Shown piece by piece: positions 7,510 to 14,416 of a stretch of 34,223 bases of DNA. The notes beneath the pieces are model-generated. The model was not told the DNA's origin, ran no database searches, and saw only the letters and a list, made by a program, of their open reading frames with translations. The stretch comes from a virus. The stretch's first letter is position 1. Each line of letters opens with the position of its first letter. The translations under genes and the position numbers were made by a program. The stretch is from IMG/VR virus record IMGVR_UViG_3300030677_000014, positions 1 through 34,223 of that record, one strand, 5' to 3'.

Positions 7510-8139
7510 ATGGCTGATAAACAGAAGTACACTTTCCAGATGACGGAGCCCACTCCGATCACCTACGTCAACCTCGACAAGCCGAAGGCGGTCAAGAACA
7601 AGGGCGCTGAGAAGTACAGCGTCAACTTCGAGTTCGCCCCCGACCACGCCGATGTTCCGGCGCTCAAGGCCCTGCTCGCCCAGATCGCCAACGAAGCCTT
7701 CCAAGGCGTCCCCTTCGACCGCCTTCACTTCCCGCTCCAGTCCGGTGACAAGCTCGCCGACGCTGCCGAGAAGGGCAACCGTGAGTTCTCTCGCGGCAAG
7801 CTGGTCCTGGTGACGCGGACGAACTTCCCCGTCCAACTGGGCGCGATCATCAACGGCAACCCCGTTGACATCGAACAGGACGACGTGGCGTCGATCAAGC
7901 GCTTCATCTATCCGGGCTCCAATGCCCTGGGCAAGTTCGAGTTCAACACCTACGCCGAGTTCAACGGCAAGCCGGGCATCAACGTCTACCCCAAGGTGGT
8001 GTTCAGCTACGCCACCGGCGAGCGGGTGGCCGGCGGTGGTTCGGCGACCGAGACCTTCAAAGGTCACATCGGTCTGAAGACTGACTTCGACCCAACGTCC
8101 GGCGGTGTCGGCGGCGGGAACCAGTCAATCCCCTTGTAA
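7510..8139 (+). CDS. DUF2815 single-stranded DNA-binding protein
   Basis: This 209-residue protein matches the DUF2815 pattern: a beta-rich, probably OB-fold core, conserved stretches such as KYSVNFEF and FNTYAEFNG, and a Gly-rich flexible C-terminus. Family members lie beside phage DNA polymerase and DUF2800 genes and are thought to coat single-stranded DNA. The start is fixed by TTAGGAGA upstream of the ATG. It has its own promoter candidate and a strong hairpin downstream (8243-8278), consistent with higher expression than its neighbours. Codon use is strongly GC3-biased, as expected for an abundant protein. Confidence 0.85.
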   Translation: MADKQKYTFQMTEPTPITYVNLDKPKAVKNKGAEKYSVNFEFAPDHADVPALKALLAQIANEAFQGVPFDRLHFPLQSGDKLADAAEKGNREFSRGKLVLVTRTNFPVQLGAIINGNPVDIEQDDVASIKRFIYPGSNALGKFEFNTYAEFNGKPGINVYPKVVFSYATGERVAGGGSATETFKGHIGLKTDFDPTSGGVGGGNQSIPL

Positions 8140-8242
8140 GGCGGCGCGTGCCGGCGGAGTGATCTGCCGAACACCCAAACCCCTTACCTGCGGGGCTGTA
8201 TGGGCCATGCTGAGTTCCTCCAGCGCGCCCTTGGCCCCACCC

Positions 8243-8278
8243 GCGCCCGCCAGCGTTTGGTCTTCCGCTGGCGGGCGC
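8243..8278 (+). terminator. Perfect 13-bp hairpin before polymerase gene, probable partial terminator
   Basis: The arms at 8243-8255 and 8266-8278 are perfectly complementary (13 bp, GC-rich) with a 10-base loop, TTTGGTCTTC. The hairpin sits in the 159-base gap between the ssDNA-binding gene and the polymerase ATG at 8299. It is followed by ACCTATTTCT, a weak U-tract. It would cut transcription after the ssDNA-binding gene and let a fraction read into the polymerase. A translational control role is also possible, since it ends 20 bases before the start codon. The rest of the gap shows no convincing gene. Confidence 0.6.
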
Positions 8279-8298
8279 ACCTATTTCTGGAGCACCAC

Positions 8299-10314
8299 AT
8301 GTGGATAGAGGTTGACTTCGAGACGGCCAGCATGTGCGACCTCAAGGCCGCCGGGGCTGACCGCTATGCCGAAGACGCCTCGACCGAAGTGCTCTGTCTG
8401 TCCTGGGAATTGGCCGGGGGCAAGCAAGGCCACTGGGTCCCCGACGACGGTATGGCCGTCCCCGAGGACATAGCCTACGCCATCGCCCACGGCTACATGT
8501 TCGTGGCCCACAGTGCCCGGTTCGAGCGCGCCGTCTGGCGGTGCATCATGGCTCGACTGTATGGCTGGCCCGACATCCCCATCGAGAAGTGGCATGACAC
8601 CATGGCCCGCTGCGCGGAGTTGGTGCTGCCGATGAAGCTGGAGATGGTCGCCCGTGTCCTGGGGCTCCCCCAGCAGAAGGACATGGAGGGCTCTCGCCTT
8701 ACCGTCTCCTTGAGCCGCGTAAACAAAAAGACAGGGATGCTGCCGCCGGTCACGCCGGCCATCCGCCAGCGGGTAGTGGCCTACTGCGACCAGGACATAG
8801 GCACCCAGTCGGCCCTACACCGGCGCATCGGCTACCTGCCAGACGACGAACGTGCCGTGTGGGAGATGGACCAGCGGATCAATGACCGGGGCGTGCGCCT
8901 TGACATGCCGCTGGTGCGGTCGATGCGGTCAGTCGTGGACCGGGCGACATACCCCCTGGCCAAGGAGTTCACCGAGATCACCAGCGGCCTACAGTTCACC
9001 CAAATCCAGAAGCTTGGTGCCTGGGTCCGAGACCAGGGGGTGGAGATCGATGACCTTGCCAAGGAGACGGTGAGCAAGCTATTAGGAGGTTCCATTGACG
9101 ATGAAGACGACAGCCTTGCCGATGACGATGCTGGACCGAATGCTTCGTCAGCAACGCTTCCTAGTGGAGTACGGCGAGCCCTCCAAATCCGACAGCTTGT
9201 CGGCTCCGCCTCCATCAAGAAACTCCACTCCATGGAGGCGTGCGTTTGCGCTGACGGTCGCGCCCACGGGGTTCTACAGTACCACGCCGCTGGCCCCGGC
9301 CGCTGGGGCGGGCGCATCATCCAACCCCAGAACTTCCCCCGAGGGACCGACAGCATCATCAAGACGGACATCGAAGGCCGGCTAGACGTGCTGCGGCGCG
9401 GCGACCTTGACGAGATCGAGATGTTGTACGGGCCGCCCGTTGAGACGGTCGTGTCATCTCTGCGGCATACTCTGATCTCCGCGCCCGGAGCGGAGTTCGT
9501 CGTGGGAGACTTCGCCCAGATCGAGGCTCGCATCTGTCTGTCAATCGCCGGGCAGTTCGACAAGATCAAGCTGTTCCAAACCGCCGGCTTCGACCCTTAC
9601 TGCGACATGGCCAGCCAGATATACGGACGGACCATCACGAAGGATGACAAGAGCGAGCGGCAGATTGGGAAGAACAGCGTCCTGGGCCTGGGCTTCGCCA
9701 TGGGCTGGCTCAAGTTCATGATGAAGTACGCCCCCGATCAGTCGGAAGAGTTCTGCCGCAAGGTCGTGGACACGTACCGCAAGGTGTGGGCTCCCGAGGT
9801 TATCAAGTTGTGGCGGGGCCTGGAGCGCGCAGCCCTCCGCGCCGTCCGCACGGGCGGCCCCTGTGAAGCCTACGGGATCGTCTACGAGATGATGGACGAC
9901 TGGCTCACGGCCCGGCTCCCGTCCGGCCGGCTGCTCTATTACTACAAGCCGACCATCTTCTCTAAGCGGTGCCCATGGAATGACAACGAGGGCAACCCGG
10001 TCTTCCAAGACGCGTGGAAGTTCCTGGCTCGGAAGTCCGGCGGCTGGGTGACGGTCCACGCCTTCGGGGGCCTCCTGTGTGAGAACGTCTGCCAAGCCAT
10101 TGCCCGTGACCTCCTGGTCGTGGCGATGAAGAAATGCGAGGCGAACGGTATGCCGCTGGTGCTCACCGTCCACGACGAAGCGATCTGCGAGGTCCCTGGC
10201 CACGGCGACGCTAAGGCGCTGGAGCAGATAATGGTGGACATCCCGGACTGGGCGCGGTATATTGGCGTGCCGGTTGCAGCCGAGTGCTGGGTCGGCGACC
10301 GCTATAGGAAGTGA
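8299..10314 (+). CDS. Family A phage DNA polymerase with 3'-5' exonuclease domain
   Basis: This 671-residue replicative polymerase has an exonuclease domain with D6/E8 (Exo I), HSARFE (71-76, Exo II, with Glu76 where Asp is usual) and YCDQD (162-166, Exo III). The polymerase domain has QNFPRG (344-349), motif A GDFAQIE (403-409), motif B RQIGK (454-458) followed by LGLGF, and motif C HDE (625-627). The residue matching T7 Tyr526 is Leu462, as in some phage-type enzymes. The ATG at 8299 is chosen over an in-frame ATG at 8200 because GGAG lies just upstream and the longer form would run through the hairpin. It probably works with the primase-helicase and DUF2815 protein. Confidence 0.95.
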   Translation: MWIEVDFETASMCDLKAAGADRYAEDASTEVLCLSWELAGGKQGHWVPDDGMAVPEDIAYAIAHGYMFVAHSARFERAVWRCIMARLYGWPDIPIEKWHDTMARCAELVLPMKLEMVARVLGLPQQKDMEGSRLTVSLSRVNKKTGMLPPVTPAIRQRVVAYCDQDIGTQSALHRRIGYLPDDERAVWEMDQRINDRGVRLDMPLVRSMRSVVDRATYPLAKEFTEITSGLQFTQIQKLGAWVRDQGVEIDDLAKETVSKLLGGSIDDEDDSLADDDAGPNASSATLPSGVRRALQIRQLVGSASIKKLHSMEACVCADGRAHGVLQYHAAGPGRWGGRIIQPQNFPRGTDSIIKTDIEGRLDVLRRGDLDEIEMLYGPPVETVVSSLRHTLISAPGAEFVVGDFAQIEARICLSIAGQFDKIKLFQTAGFDPYCDMASQIYGRTITKDDKSERQIGKNSVLGLGFAMGWLKFMMKYAPDQSEEFCRKVVDTYRKVWAPEVIKLWRGLERAALRAVRTGGPCEAYGIVYEMMDDWLTARLPSGRLLYYYKPTIFSKRCPWNDNEGNPVFQDAWKFLARKSGGWVTVHAFGGLLCENVCQAIARDLLVVAMKKCEANGMPLVLTVHDEAICEVPGHGDAKALEQIMVDIPDWARYIGVPVAAECWVGDRYRK

Positions 10315-10317
10315 CCT

Positions 10318-10680
10318 GTGTTTGATAGAAAAGCTCATGACGACGAGTATCGTGCCCAAAATCAGGCTGCCTGTACGGCCCGTTCCAAAGCTTGGTATCA
10401 CGCCAATAAAGACCGGGTTCTCCATAAACGCTATGAGCGCGAGTATGGCTGCACTTGGGAGGACAAGGTAGACATGTTTGAGTGGCAAGGTGGTGAGTGC
10501 GCCATATGCCATGACGAATTAGGCTCGGTAGCGAAAGCTCACCTAGACCACAACCACACCACTGGCGAAATCCGTGCGCTACTCTGTCGCGGGTGCAATC
10601 ACCTTCTGAGCAATGCTAAGGAAAACAAGGCAATCCTTCAGTCGGCGATAGAATATCTGGAGAATTTCAATGCCCAATAG
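10318..10680 (+). CDS. Endonuclease VII-like HNH nuclease
   Basis: The product is 120 residues and typical of the recombination endonuclease VII family. It has a zinc knuckle C61/C64 with C90/C93 around a beta-beta-alpha metal motif LDHNHTTG (76-83) and N94. These enzymes cleave branched DNA such as Holliday junctions, clearing structures before packaging, or act as homing nucleases. It starts with GTG three bases after the polymerase stop. Base composition is visibly less GC-rich than the polymerase and it uses more A/T-ending codons, which suggests a later gain. The Lys/Arg/His-rich N-terminus probably binds DNA. Confidence 0.9.
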   Translation: MFDRKAHDDEYRAQNQAACTARSKAWYHANKDRVLHKRYEREYGCTWEDKVDMFEWQGGECAICHDELGSVAKAHLDHNHTTGEIRALLCRGCNHLLSNAKENKAILQSAIEYLENFNAQ

Positions 10681-10694
10681 GAGCCGCCAGAAAG

Positions 10695-11003
10695 GTGACC
10701 GATTTTGAACGAGATTGTGTTCACCAGCTACAATCCATGGGGGTTCCGGCAGTGCGTGTTCCACTTTCAGGTAGTGTCGGGGGTGACTATGGCTCTGATC
10801 TGCGCGTTTCAGTATGCGGCAATGTTGAGCCGGTGGAGTGCAAAACCCGGAAGCGGGCATGGATGGACCTATTCGGGTGGCTGGCCGCCGCCAAACCTGA
10901 TACTCCCGCCCCCAAATACCTCTTCATCAAAGCTGATCGAACAGATACACTCGTCGTGATGTCACTCGCCGAGTTCGCTAGACTATCAAAAGGAATACTA
11001 TAA
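10695..11003 (+). CDS. Holliday-junction-resolvase-like PD-(D/E)XK nuclease
   Basis: The product is 102 residues. The order E5, D35, E48-C-K50 within GSDLRV and PVECKT fits the archaeal-Hjc/phage resolvase nuclease fold, with RVPLSGS as the usual basic/Ser segment before the Asp. The GTG at 10695 is used (AGGAGCC upstream). It could alternatively be a VRR-NUC or other small nuclease of the same fold. It follows the endonuclease VII gene directly, so the phage carries two unrelated enzymes able to cut branched DNA. Its role would be resolving recombination or replication intermediates. Confidence 0.75.
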   Translation: MTDFERDCVHQLQSMGVPAVRVPLSGSVGGDYGSDLRVSVCGNVEPVECKTRKRAWMDLFGWLAAAKPDTPAPKYLFIKADRTDTLVVMSLAEFARLSKGIL

Positions 11004-11004
11004 C

Positions 11005-12165
11005 ATGAACATCGATCCGAAACTCTACGATTACGCCACGCCGACCCAGAAAATCACACTCGATGCTCTGAAGGAGTGCGACAGCTTCAATGCTGCCGAC
11101 CGTAAGCTGGGCCGCGCTCACGATAAGAGCCGCGACAGCTTCCGCCGGCTGGAGCGACATGCCGCCAAGCTCGGCTACGCCCCCGGTAACTGGACGGGCG
11201 GCACGGCCCCCGGCTATCACCTGGGCAAGGTGACGGTCCACCGTGACGGCAAGGGCGAGGTCGTACAGACCTGGGAACGCCAGCACCCGGACGATGCGCG
11301 GCGAATGATGGAGCTAATCGCCGCAGCCCTTGCGGAGGATATTCCGCGCGCGTCTCCGCTGCCGACACCCGAGTTCACCAGCCGCAAGCTCCTGAACCTC
11401 TACACGCTGACCGACTGTCACGTCGGGATGCTGGCCTGGGGCAAGGAGAGCGGCGAGCCGTGGGACCTGAAGATCGCTGAGAAGACGATCTTCGGCTGCT
11501 TCGAGAAGATGATCGCCAGCGCCCCGCCGGCCCACTACTGCATCGTGAACCAGCTTGGTGACTTCCTGCACAGCGACAGCATGTTGCCGATGACGCCGAC
11601 CAGCCATAACATCCTGGACCAGGATGTGCGGTTTGCCAAGATGGTTCGCACCGCGATCACCCTGCTTCGCCGTGTGGTCGATCTGGCCCTGCAAAAGCAC
11701 AACGAGGTCATCGTGGTGATGGCCGAAGGCAACCACGACATGGCGTCATCGGTGTGGCTGCGCTTGATGTTCGAGGCGCTCTACGAGAACGAGCCACGTG
11801 TACACGTCATCGACAGCGAGCTTCCGTACTACGCCTATCAGCATGGCAAGACCATGCTGGCCTTCCACCACGGCCACCTGAAAAAGCCAGACGAGTTCCC
11901 CCTGGTCTTCGCCGCTCAGTACGGTGAGATGTGGGGCCAGACGACCAAGCGCTACGCCCACTCCGGCCACCAGCACCACCTGTACTCCAAGGAGCACGGC
12001 GGGATGATCGTGACGCAGCACCCCACCCTGGCCGCACGCGACGCCTACGCGGCCCGAGGCGGCTGGTTCGCCGAGAGGGCGGCCACCGCTATCACCTACC
12101 ATGAAGACTATGGTCAAGTCGCGAGTGTGACCATCGTCCCCGAAATGCTGGAGGACAGCGAATGA
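11005..12165 (+). CDS. Metallophosphoesterase with N-terminal helix-turn-helix region
   Basis: The product is 386 residues. Residues about 13-57 look like a helix-turn-helix or winged-helix region. The catalytic domain has the calcineurin-like set: DCH (137-139), GD at 185-186, GNHD (242-245), HHGH (288-291) and GHQH (321-324). The substrate cannot be told; related phage proteins are annotated only as phosphoesterases, and DNA-end or nucleotide processing are options. The HTH suggests DNA binding. It is coupled to the next gene by ATGA. A CGTGTACACG palindrome lies at 11797-11806. Confidence 0.85.
   Translation: MNIDPKLYDYATPTQKITLDALKECDSFNAADRKLGRAHDKSRDSFRRLERHAAKLGYAPGNWTGGTAPGYHLGKVTVHRDGKGEVVQTWERQHPDDARRMMELIAAALAEDIPRASPLPTPEFTSRKLLNLYTLTDCHVGMLAWGKESGEPWDLKIAEKTIFGCFEKMIASAPPAHYCIVNQLGDFLHSDSMLPMTPTSHNILDQDVRFAKMVRTAITLLRRVVDLALQKHNEVIVVMAEGNHDMASSVWLRLMFEALYENEPRVHVIDSELPYYAYQHGKTMLAFHHGHLKKPDEFPLVFAAQYGEMWGQTTKRYAHSGHQHHLYSKEHGGMIVTQHPTLAARDAYAARGGWFAERAATAITYHEDYGQVASVTIVPEMLEDSE
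11798..11805. repeat. GTGTACAC palindrome, copy 7
   Basis: In the metallophosphoesterase gene; full CGTGTACACG, extended to ACGTGTACACGT (12 bp); read as Val-His. Confidence 0.9.
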
Positions 12166-12689
12166 AGTACCACATTCCCGACATAGCGGAGCTTGTATCC
12201 GAGGAAGACTGGCGCACGCTGGCCTCGATCCTCGGGACTGTCCGAGAGCCCGACGAAGTGCTGGCCCCCGGCGGCGAGCCCTACATCTATCGCTGGCACC
12301 TGATCCCGCGCCGGAAGGTGGGCGGCAACGTCTACCTGCATCTCCAGGTCCAGGACGATCCCGACCGGCCGCTGCATGACCACCCGTGGAAGAACCAGTC
12401 GGTGATCCTGTCGGGTGGATATCACGAGGTCTATCAGGAATACCCCCCGCACGGGGAGATCAAGCAACGCGTCGTACTCAAGGGCGACACGGTCCACCGC
12501 ACCGAGGAAGAGGCGCACCGCCTGCATCTTCTGCCGGAGCAGCCGTACTCCATCAGCCTGTTCTCGACCGGCCCAGTGCTGCGCGAGTGGGGCTTCTGGA
12601 CTGGTGACAGCACATGGGTTCCCTACACCGCGATCCGCGAGGCAGGTCCCGACGGCTATGACCAACTGAAGAAAGGAGCCTTCCAATGA
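12162..12689 (+). CDS. Cupin-like protein
   Basis: This 175-residue protein has a cupin-type pattern: HLQVQDD (60-66), LHDHPW (71-76) with two close histidines, GGYHE (85-89), VHR (111-113) and AHRLH (118-122). The spacing of histidines suits a single metal site, as in cysteine dioxygenase-like folds. The reaction is unknown. It is translationally coupled to both neighbours (ATGA on each side), placing it between a phosphoesterase and a nucleotide hydrolase, so a small-molecule or nucleotide-related reaction is plausible; that is inference. Confidence 0.7.
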   Translation: MKYHIPDIAELVSEEDWRTLASILGTVREPDEVLAPGGEPYIYRWHLIPRRKVGGNVYLHLQVQDDPDRPLHDHPWKNQSVILSGGYHEVYQEYPPHGEIKQRVVLKGDTVHRTEEEAHRLHLLPEQPYSISLFSTGPVLREWGFWTGDSTWVPYTAIREAGPDGYDQLKKGAFQ

Positions 12690-13288
12690 CCGGCCTAAAG
12701 CAATGTAACTGCACCGCTTGCGTCCTGGCACGCGACGATGACGCGCGCATCACCGCCACAGAAGTGGAGCACGCCAAAACCAATTGGGTCGATCATGGGC
12801 CATTCGGTCCTCCGCCGGCCCGCGAAGAGACTACGCACCCACCCTCGCAGCTAGTTCCAACCACTTACACGGTCGAAGAACAAGCGCGGCTTACCAATTG
12901 GGTCGGGCATGGGCCGTTCCATCCTGCGCCGCCCGAGGTAGTGGATCGCACAATCACGGTCCTGCGAAACCGTGGTCTGCTACCTCGTGATCCCATCGAA
13001 GCTCAGAAGCGGAAGGAGCGCCCCCTGGCCAGAGGGTGCCTCGACTACTTCCCGGACGCCTTGATGGAAGTCGCCCACGTCAGCTTCATCGGCAACGAAC
13101 AGCACAACCCCGGCGAGGAACTTCACTGGGCTAAGGAGAAGTCCACCGATGAAGCGGACTGCATCCTTCGCCACCTGAAGGATCGTGGCACGCTCGACAC
13201 CGACGGCCTGCGTCACTCAGCTAAGGTGGCGTGGCGCGCCCTGGCCCTACTCCAACGAGAGATTGACAAGGAGCGAGAGACCGCGTAA
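12686..13288 (+). CDS. MazZ/DUF5664-like dATP/dGTP diphosphohydrolase with duplicated N-terminal motif
   Basis: This is a 200-residue protein. Residues 113-192 match the dATP/dGTP diphosphohydrolase N-terminal family (DUF5664, MazZ-type): LDYFPDALMEVAHVS, NEQHNPGEELHWAKEKS, DEADCILRHL and KVAWRALALLQ. MazZ in aminoadenine phages converts dGTP to dGMP and can act on dATP. Many phages without that pathway also have this domain. The N-terminus has a Cys cluster CNCTAC (7-12) and two copies of TNWVxHGPF (32-40 and 70-78). It overlaps the cupin gene by ATGA. The TAA stop is part of a promoter candidate. Confidence 0.8.
   Translation: MTGLKQCNCTACVLARDDDARITATEVEHAKTNWVDHGPFGPPPAREETTHPPSQLVPTTYTVEEQARLTNWVGHGPFHPAPPEVVDRTITVLRNRGLLPRDPIEAQKRKERPLARGCLDYFPDALMEVAHVSFIGNEQHNPGEELHWAKEKSTDEADCILRHLKDRGTLDTDGLRHSAKVAWRALALLQREIDKERETA
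12779..12934 (+). repeat. Internal duplication inside MazZ-like gene
   Basis: The 42-base units at 12779-12820 and 12893-12934 encode TNWVDHGPFGPPPA and TNWVGHGPFHPAPP. They are also close at the DNA level (both begin ACCAATTGGGTCG), so the duplication is fairly recent or kept under selection. Confidence 0.8.
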
Positions 13289-13291
13289 GCT
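13263..13291 (+). promoter_or_regulatory. Sigma70-type promoter before the 85-residue gene and endolysin
   Basis: TTGACA (13263-13268), a 17-base spacer and TAAGCT (13286-13291) repeat the element found at 7422-7450. Here too the -10 contains the TAA stop of the preceding gene. A start near 13298 would leave a leader of about 25 bases before the ATG at 13323 and would drive the lysis end of the plus-strand block. Confidence 0.6.
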
Positions 13292-13322
13292 GCCACTCCC
13301 CCCTAGGAAAGGAACTGTACCA

Positions 13323-13580
13323 ATGACCACCTCTGCCCCCACCCAATCGCTCGCCCAGAAGGTAGCGAGCTTCCTCCAGTCTCTCATTACCCTGCTCCAG
13401 CATGACGGCTCGGCCGTCAACAGCCTCGCCGGCGCAGTCGGCCCCATCGTGTCAGCCGTCGATCCGTCGGCCGCCCCAGTCGTGGCCGGCGTCGAAGCCG
13501 GTCTGCCGCTCGCCGAGAACGCCGCCGAAGGCGCGGCCCAGGTCGGTGAAGACATCGCCAACGGGTTCCAAGCCCGCTAA
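13323..13580 (+). CDS. Unknown Ala-rich 85-residue protein upstream of endolysin
   Basis: This 85-residue protein is rich in Ala, Val and Ser. The N-terminal ~27 residues look like an amphipathic helix. The middle (residues about 33-65) is moderately hydrophobic but broken by Asp and Pro, so a true membrane helix is doubtful. The ATG at 13323 follows AGGAAAGGA; a longer frame starting upstream inside the MazZ-like gene is rejected. It directly precedes the endolysin and has a promoter candidate. It could be a lysis accessory or membrane-associated regulator, but nothing in the sequence proves it. Confidence 0.65.
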   Translation: MTTSAPTQSLAQKVASFLQSLITLLQHDGSAVNSLAGAVGPIVSAVDPSAAPVVAGVEAGLPLAENAAEGAAQVGEDIANGFQAR

Positions 13581-13658
13581 CGAGCTATCGCTCAGGGGCA
13601 CGAAGCGCATTAGCCCCCGCGCCGGTTGAGAGGCCGGCACCCAATTCAGGAGACTGCC

Positions 13659-14120
13659 ATGATTACCCTCGCCCCCAACATCATCGCTGGTGCTCAGAGC
13701 AGCTTCGGCGCGTGGAAAGTGCCCGCCTCAATCAGCCTCGCCCAATTCGGTGACGAGAGCGAGTGGGGCCAGAAGGTCACTGGCAATTACAACTACTTCG
13801 GGATCAAGGCCGTGCCCGGCCAGCCCTTTACCATGTGTCCCACACACGAAGAACGGAACGGCCACTACATGGCGGTGATGCAGCCATTCGCCAACTATCC
13901 CACCCCGTACTGGGCGTTCATGGCCCACGCACAGTTGCTCGCCACCCACCCAGCCTACGCGCCCTTCATGGCGGCGGTGGCTCGGGGTGATATCGAGGGT
14001 GCTTGCAATGCGCTGACCGGCGTCTACGCCACGGGGCTTGGCCCTGGCCACCCGACCTACGGCCAAGTCCTTATCGACATCATCAAGTCTGAGAACCTGA
14101 CGCGGTACGACCCAGCTTAG
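13659..14120 (+). CDS. Endolysin, glucosaminidase (FlgJ-like) family
   Basis: This 153-residue protein fits the glucosaminidase domain: SLAQFGDESEWG (26-37) with the likely catalytic Glu33, followed by GNYNYFGIKA (42-51) and a Tyr-rich stretch YPTPYWAFMAHAQLL (80-94). These enzymes cut the glycan strands of peptidoglycan. It has no signal peptide, so it should need a holin to reach the wall. The ATG at 13659 follows CAGGAGA; an upstream TTG at 13626 is less likely. The gene ends tail to tail with the minus-strand holin candidate, overlapping it by four bases. The 78-base gap before it holds only two weak 5-bp hairpins. Confidence 0.88.
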   Translation: MITLAPNIIAGAQSSFGAWKVPASISLAQFGDESEWGQKVTGNYNYFGIKAVPGQPFTMCPTHEERNGHYMAVMQPFANYPTPYWAFMAHAQLLATHPAYAPFMAAVARGDIEGACNALTGVYATGLGPGHPTYGQVLIDIIKSENLTRYDPA

Positions 14121-14416
14121 GCTTGGTCGGCGGTGTGGGCGAGAGCCACGGCGACGACCTGTTCGGCCGCCTTCTGGACGTTCCGCCGCGCGTCATTGAC
14201 CTTCAGTAAGGCCGCAGCCGTCTCAGCTTGCTGAACGGCGGCTTTGCCATGCAGCAGCGCCTGGATCGTCCGGCTCTCGTAAATCTGGATCGCGTAAAAG
14301 ACGACGGCGAATAGCGTAGCCAACGGCGTCAGCACCCCGCTCGCGGCCCCCAGAATGGTGGCCAGTGATACAGCATGGCCTACGATTACGGCTGGCTCAA
14401 GGCTGCTGAGGCTCAT
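14117..14416 (-). CDS. Putative holin
   Basis: This 99-residue protein has an N-terminal hydrophobic region (about residues 7-46) able to form one or two membrane helices, ending in FYAIQIYES. A helical, charged, Ala/Gln-rich C-terminal half follows, probably cytoplasmic. Size and layout fit a phage holin or antiholin. Position also fits, next to the endolysin but on the opposite strand at the end of the structural operon. Its ATG overlaps the stop of the preceding gene (TAATG). Other small membrane proteins are possible. Confidence 0.6.
   Translation of the reverse strand: MSLSSLEPAVIVGHAVSLATILGAASGVLTPLATLFAVVFYAIQIYESRTIQALLHGKAAVQQAETAAALLKVNDARRNVQKAAEQVVAVALAHTADQA

Noticed and set aside
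8200-8298. Extended polymerase N-terminus from ATG at 8200
   Set aside because: No ribosome-binding site; the added residues are Arg-rich and run through the 13-bp hairpin, while ATG 8299 puts the Exo I motif right at the N-terminus as usual.
9541-10512. 323-residue minus-strand frame opposite the polymerase
   Set aside because: It is opposite conserved polymerase motifs B and C and crosses the polymerase/endonuclease VII boundary; no start signal.
10318-11003. Diversity-generating retroelement as in Bordetella phage BPP-1
   Set aside because: Considered because of the Bbp19-like gene, but no reverse transcriptase and no template/variable repeat pair were seen in this window.
12686-13288. 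Firm claim of an aminoadenine (Z) genome
   Set aside because: MazZ-type domains occur in many ordinary phages; purZ and datZ are not in the window, so it is kept only as a hypothesis.
13595-13638. Two 5-bp hairpins between the 85-residue gene and endolysin
   Set aside because: Short stems of this kind are common by chance at this GC content and no U-tract follows, so no terminator is called.
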